A stretch of 35,950 nucleotides of DNA from CAYFKJ01 sp964528595. Lineage in GTDB: Bacteria; Pseudomonadota; Alphaproteobacteria; UBA2966. The translations under genes and the position numbers were made by a program. How positions within the stretch are numbered: position 1 is the stretch's first letter; each line of letters starts with the position of its first letter. The notes under the pieces were generated by a model, which saw nothing but the letters and a program-made list of their open reading frames with translations, was not told the DNA's origin and did not search any database. The stretch is from contig CAZGTM010000040.1 of the NCBI GenBank assembly GCA_964528595.1, positions 1 through 35,950 on the forward strand, read 5' to 3'. Positions 32,425-35,950 of the stretch are shown in pieces.

Positions 32425-33393
32425 TCAAGCGCGGCCGCCGGCCCAGGCTTTGCGGCCGTCGACGTGGCGGGTGCGGTGGTGGTAGTCGGCCTCCCCTTTG
32501 ACCAGGCGGTGGTAGGCCGTGTTGAAGACGCTGTAGGCGCCGCAGCGGCTGCAGTCGACGTCGTTGCCGTAGCAGCAGAAGGTGCGCTCGAAGCTGCCGC
32601 CGTCGCCCATGTAGAGCGGCAGGGTGGCGAGCATCAGGCAGTGTTCGCCGTTTTCCCCGGTGTAGTCGAGGCAGCGGTCGGAATACATCAGCTCCAGGGC
32701 GCCGACATTGGCCTTGATCAGGTCGGGATATTCGCCTTTCAGCGCGATGACCCGGTCGACCACAGCGTCGCGGTCCGTTAGATCATCCCAGCCCAGGCCG
32801 CTGTCGTCGTCGGCGCGCGGTACGTAGAAGGTCAGCGCGACGCCGTCGATGGGCCAGTCCTTAATCTCCTCGAGAAACTGCTCAAGGCCATCATGGTTCT
32901 TGGCCGTCAGCACCATCTGCACCATCACGGTGGTGCCGTCATCGCGGTTGCGCGCCGCCACGGCCTGCTTGACCTGCTGGAAGACGCCCTCGCCGCGGAT
33001 CGGGTCGTTCATCTCCTCCGGCCCGTCCAGCGAGACGGTGACCAGGCCGCCCGGCAGTTCGGGAATGCCGTAGGTGGCGTTGGTCACTATGGCCGGCATC
33101 TCAAAGAGCTTAGCGGCTTCCAGCACAAAATCCTTGCGGATCATCGGCTCGCCGCCCATGAACAGCATGGTCTTGATGTTGTGCTTATCACGCACGGCCT
33201 TGAGCTGGTGCAGCAGCGTGGCGTCGTCCATCTTGTCGTGGGCGTCGTTGGGATTGTCGCTGCGGAAGACGAAGCAGTGGGAACAATTGAGGTTGCAGAC
33301 ATTGGTTACGTTGACCAAAGCCGCCGTGTACTCGCCGTCGCCGAAATCGGTCGGATCCCGCAACACGCCGGCCTTGATGCTGTTCGCGCTCAA
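32425..33393 (-). CDS. Radical SAM protein with cysteine-rich C-terminus
   Basis: A 322-aa radical S-adenosylmethionine protein. The cluster motif Cys33-x3-Cys37-x2-Cys40 (CNLNCSHC) and the SAM-binding FMGGEP motif are present, followed by a TIM-barrel-like core. Six more cysteines near the end (241, 252, 273, 274, 281, 284) suggest one or two auxiliary iron-sulfur clusters of the twitch/SPASM kind. The TTG at 33393 is chosen because AGGAGG lies about 6 nt upstream; an extension to 33585 reads into the promoter region and has no homology. No precursor peptide or partner enzyme gene was found beside it. The reaction is unknown. It is divergent from a Crp/Fnr regulator. Confidence 0.85.
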   Translation of the reverse strand: MSANSIKAGVLRDPTDFGDGEYTAALVNVTNVCNLNCSHCFVFRSDNPNDAHDKMDDATLLHQLKAVRDKHNIKTMLFMGGEPMIRKDFVLEAAKLFEMPAIVTNATYGIPELPGGLVTVSLDGPEEMNDPIRGEGVFQQVKQAVAARNRDDGTTVMVQMVLTAKNHDGLEQFLEEIKDWPIDGVALTFYVPRADDDSGLGWDDLTDRDAVVDRVIALKGEYPDLIKANVGALELMYSDRCLDYTGENGEHCLMLATLPLYMGDGGSFERTFCCYGNDVDCSRCGAYSVFNTAYHRLVKGEADYHHRTRHVDGRKAWAGGRA

Positions 33394-33512
33394 GCTTGCC
33401 CTCCTTAATGGCCTGCCGGGATGATAGCCAAAATTCGCCGCCTTGTCCTGCGCCGGGCGCGTCCATACTATGGGGGATTGATCAGTCAGCCACGGGGGCG
33501 AGGAGAAGCGCA

Positions 33513-34226
33513 ATGGCGGCGGGGGAAAAATCACTCGACGTGATCGAGCTTCTGTTCGAGCTTGAGCCGGAAGCGCATGCCGCAATGGAACGGAACTGCC
33601 GCTGGGCCCGGTTTAAAGCCAACGAAACCGTATTCGACACGAGTTCAGCCGACCGCGACATCTATTTCGTCGTCCGGGGCGGCGTGCAGATCGTCAATTA
33701 TTCGCGGACCGGACGGGAAATTTCCTTCGCCCGGGTGATGCAAGGCGGCTATTTCGGCGAGCTCGCGGCAATCGACGGCCTGCCGCGTTCAGCCAACGCC
33801 ATTACCATCGAACCTAGCCTACTGGCGGCCATCACGCCGGAACTGTTCATGGATCTGATGAGCAATTACTGGCCGGTGACGCTGAAAATCCTGCAGCGCT
33901 TCGCCGGCATGGTGCGCTACGGCGACGACCGCATCATGGACTTGAGCACGCTCAAGGCGGAAAAACGCATTTGCGCCGAGCTCTTAAGGCTGGCCAAACC
34001 CTTTCCCGACAATCCCGAAACCTGGCTGATCTATCCGATGTGGACGCAGAAGGAAATCGCCGCCCGGGTCGGCGTGGCGCGCGAAACGGTGGGCCGCGTT
34101 TTGGCTCAACTATCCAGTCTGGGGATCGTCAGCCGCAAGGCGAAAGCGCTGTTCGTTCTGGATCATCCCCGGCTATTGCTGATGGCCGAGGACGATGACC
34201 CCGAAGCGGACGAAGCCGCCCGATAG
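33513..34226 (+). CDS. Crp/Fnr family transcriptional regulator
   Basis: A 237-aa regulator with an N-terminal cyclic-nucleotide-binding domain and a C-terminal HTH_Crp domain. The phosphate-binding cassette FGELAAIDGLPRSA (Gly82, Glu83, Arg92, Ser93) keeps the residues used to bind cAMP in Crp, so a cyclic nucleotide ligand is likely. It has no N-terminal four-cysteine set, so it is not an oxygen sensor of the Fnr type. The DNA-binding helix-turn-helix is at about residues 178-206 (TQKEIAARVGVARETVGRVL). The ATG at 33513 has AGGAGA upstream. It is divergent from the radical SAM gene by 119 bases and may control it. Confidence 0.92.
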   Translation: MAAGEKSLDVIELLFELEPEAHAAMERNCRWARFKANETVFDTSSADRDIYFVVRGGVQIVNYSRTGREISFARVMQGGYFGELAAIDGLPRSANAITIEPSLLAAITPELFMDLMSNYWPVTLKILQRFAGMVRYGDDRIMDLSTLKAEKRICAELLRLAKPFPDNPETWLIYPMWTQKEIAARVGVARETVGRVLAQLSSLGIVSRKAKALFVLDHPRLLLMAEDDDPEADEAAR

Positions 34227-34255
34227 CGGGCGGAGCGAGGCCAACCTACCATCCC

Positions 34256-35753
34256 GTGATAATCGACAAGCTTGATTCCCGTCCTCAGTTTTGTTTGGTT
34301 GACGNNNNNNNNNNNNNNNNNNNNNNNNNNNNNNNNNNNNNNNNNNNNNNNNNNNNNNNNNNNNNNNNNNNNNNNNNNNNNNNNNNNNNNNNNNNNNNNN
34401 NNNNTGGTTGACGCACGCGTACAATCAGAACAGGTCGCGCTTCTTTTCAAGTCGCTGCCGTTCGCCCTGTTCGCCACCGTCGCGGTAACCGGGGTCATTC
34501 TGGCCGTCTTCTGGCCGGCCGTTCCTCACAGCTATCTGATCGGCTGGAGCGCCGCGAATTTTGCTCTGACATTGGCGCGCTACGGACTTCTTGTCGCCTA
34601 CCGGCGGCGATCGGTGGATGACGGGAACGCCGCGTATTGGATGAACTGGTTCGTCGGCACTCTGATCGTCCACGCCGTGTTGTACAGTTCCGCGAACTGG
34701 CTGATCTATCCGCCCGAGGACATGACGTATCAGGTGTTCCTCATTCTCATCATCATGGGGATCGCCTCCGGCGGGGCCTTCAGCCTTTCTGCACATTTTC
34801 CGTCCGTGGTGATTTTCGTGACCTTCCTCCTGGCGCCACTGGCGCTCCGGTTCTCCATCGATGACGAGCTGCCGTTCCTCTTTGCGCCGATGGCCGTCGT
34901 CTACGCCGCACTCCTGATCAGTTCCGCGCGCGATCTTACCCGTTTCATCGAACGCTCTATTTTTCTGCAGAAGGAAAACGACGCCATCATCAGCGACTTG
35001 CGCAAATCCGAAAAAGCCCTGATCGAAGCCAAGGAAATCGCCGAGGCCGCCAACGGCGCCAAATCTGAATTCCTGGCTAATATGAGCCACGAACTGCGCA
35101 CGCCGCTGAACGCGGTTCTGGGTTTTTCGCAGGTTTTGGAAGGGCAAAACCGGGCGGCCTACGAAACCGACAAATTCCGGGAGTATGCAGCGGACATACA
35201 CGTGGCCGGCTCCCATCTCCTGGAGCTTATCAACGATGTCCTGGATCTTTCGAAGATCGAGGCCGGACAATTCGACCTGAGCGAAGAGGTGGTGGATATC
35301 AATGCGGCGATCGAGTCGACCCTGCCCATGGTCAAGGACCGGGCGATCGGGAAACAAATCTGTTTGGACGTCGAACTCGATGCCGCCTCGCCGACCATCA
35401 TCGGAGATTGGCGCGCCGTTCGCCAGATCGTCCTCAACCTGCTCACAAACGCGGTGAAATTCACGGCCGAGGGCGGCACAGTCACCATCACCTCCGCGAT
35501 CGAAGCGGACGGCCGCGTGATGGTGCGGATCGGCGATACCGGCATCGGTATTGACAAAACGGATGTGACGAAGGTTATGGAACCGTTCGGCCAGGTCGCG
35601 TCCGCAGAGAACCGGGATCACGAAGGAACCGGTCTTGGCCTGCCGCTGGCGAGCAGATTGGTGGAACTGCAAAAAGGCTCCCTGGATCTGGACAGCGACA
35701 TCGGTGCGGGAACTCAGGTTACGGTACTATTTCCACCCCAGCCTTCAGCATGA
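34256..35753 (+). CDS. Multi-pass membrane sensor histidine kinase (interrupted by assembly gap)
   Basis: A histidine kinase cut near its 5' end by 100 Ns. The clear part (34405-35753) encodes about six to seven membrane helices, a short coiled coil, HisKA (NMSHELRTPLN, His242 if rejoined) and HATPase_c (NLLTNAVKF, DTGIGI, EPFGQ, GTGLGL). The nine bases before the gap recur just after it. Collapsing them gives one open frame from GTG at 34256 (MIIDKLDSRPQFCLVDAR) and a 462-aa protein. The start is therefore inferred, and no strong ribosome-binding site supports it. There is no adjacent response regulator. The Crp/Fnr gene ends 29 bases upstream of this start. Confidence 0.78.
34305..34404. 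other. Assembly gap (100 Ns), probably spurious length
   Basis: Exactly 100 Ns, a conventional unknown-length scaffold gap. The base string TGGTTGACG ends the left contig (34296-34304) and begins the right contig (34405-34413). The two contigs therefore probably overlap by nine bases with nothing missing between them. Confidence 0.9.
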
Positions 35754-35950
35754 ACTAGCTACCGCGGGCTTAAATCAAAGGCCTTCGGTTCGAGCTGTTC
35801 GGCACGCCAGACCTTTCAGAAAACCGCAGAATTCAGCCGTTTTTCGGCACAAGATGCCATTATCTAAAATTGTAATTAAATTGTTAGATAATTAAAATGA
35901 AATTATTCAAGCATTCATTAGAAATTGATTTTTAATCTGAAAGAAAATCG
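35754..35950. other. Intergenic right edge, AT-rich at the end
   Basis: No credible gene. The last ~95 bases (from about 35855) are strongly AT-rich, unlike the rest of the window. The only ATG frame there (ATGAAATTATTC...) stops after about 12 codons. It may be the promoter region of a gene beyond the edge. Confidence 0.6.

Overview
This window looks like a chromosomal segment from a free-living alphaproteobacterium, most likely Rhodospirillales-like. The evidence is the high GC content, the DivK-PleD pair beside a DUF3572 gene, an EipB (DUF1849) envelope protein, a DUF983 protein, GatCAB, and a metal-site-deficient PyrC-like protein behind PyrB. One run of 100 Ns shows that it comes from a draft scaffold. 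I see no rRNA or tRNA genes, CRISPR array, transposase or phage genes.

Left part (1-8300). A broken Gly-Asn-Ser repeat protein enters at the edge and is followed by a CHASE2-PAS histidine kinase. Then come a small GGDEF diguanylate cyclase, a D-2-hydroxyacid dehydrogenase, EipB, a ROK sugar kinase, a soluble PAS histidine kinase and a HAD-like protein.

Centre-left (8300-16950). DUF3572 is divergent from divK-pleD, the cell-cycle/c-di-GMP module. rpmG (55 aa) follows, then an MFS-NUDIX-DUF983 operon in which both junctions are ATGA overlaps. Next is a group that seems to interrupt an otherwise conserved neighbourhood: an HPt plus pseudo-receiver protein, a core-MetE-type methyltransferase, a membrane histidine kinase and a bacteriohemerythrin.

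Centre-right (17000-26000, minus strand) is a housekeeping run read in the order pyrB, pyrC-like, plsY, dprA, topA, rnr, with tight or overlapping junctions. It covers pyrimidine synthesis, phospholipid acylation, DNA processing, topology and RNA decay.

Right part (26000-35950). A periplasmic solute-binding protein, a 69-aa membrane protein, an AEC transporter and ruvX precede the gatC-gatA-gatB operon. After a patch of dispersed hairpin repeats come a radical SAM protein with six C-terminal cysteines, a divergent Crp/Fnr regulator, and a fourth orphan histidine kinase whose 5' end is cut by the N gap. The last ~95 bases are AT-rich and hold no gene.

The main theme is two-component and c-di-GMP signalling. 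Four histidine kinases with nearly the same phospho-acceptor box have no cognate response regulator beside them, and they surround DivK, PleD, a second cyclase and an HPt protein. I did not find a clearly new system such as defence, secretion or a biosynthetic cluster. The best leads are this kinase/HPt group, the PyrC-like protein without its HxH site, the radical SAM protein, and the AT-rich patch inside gatB.
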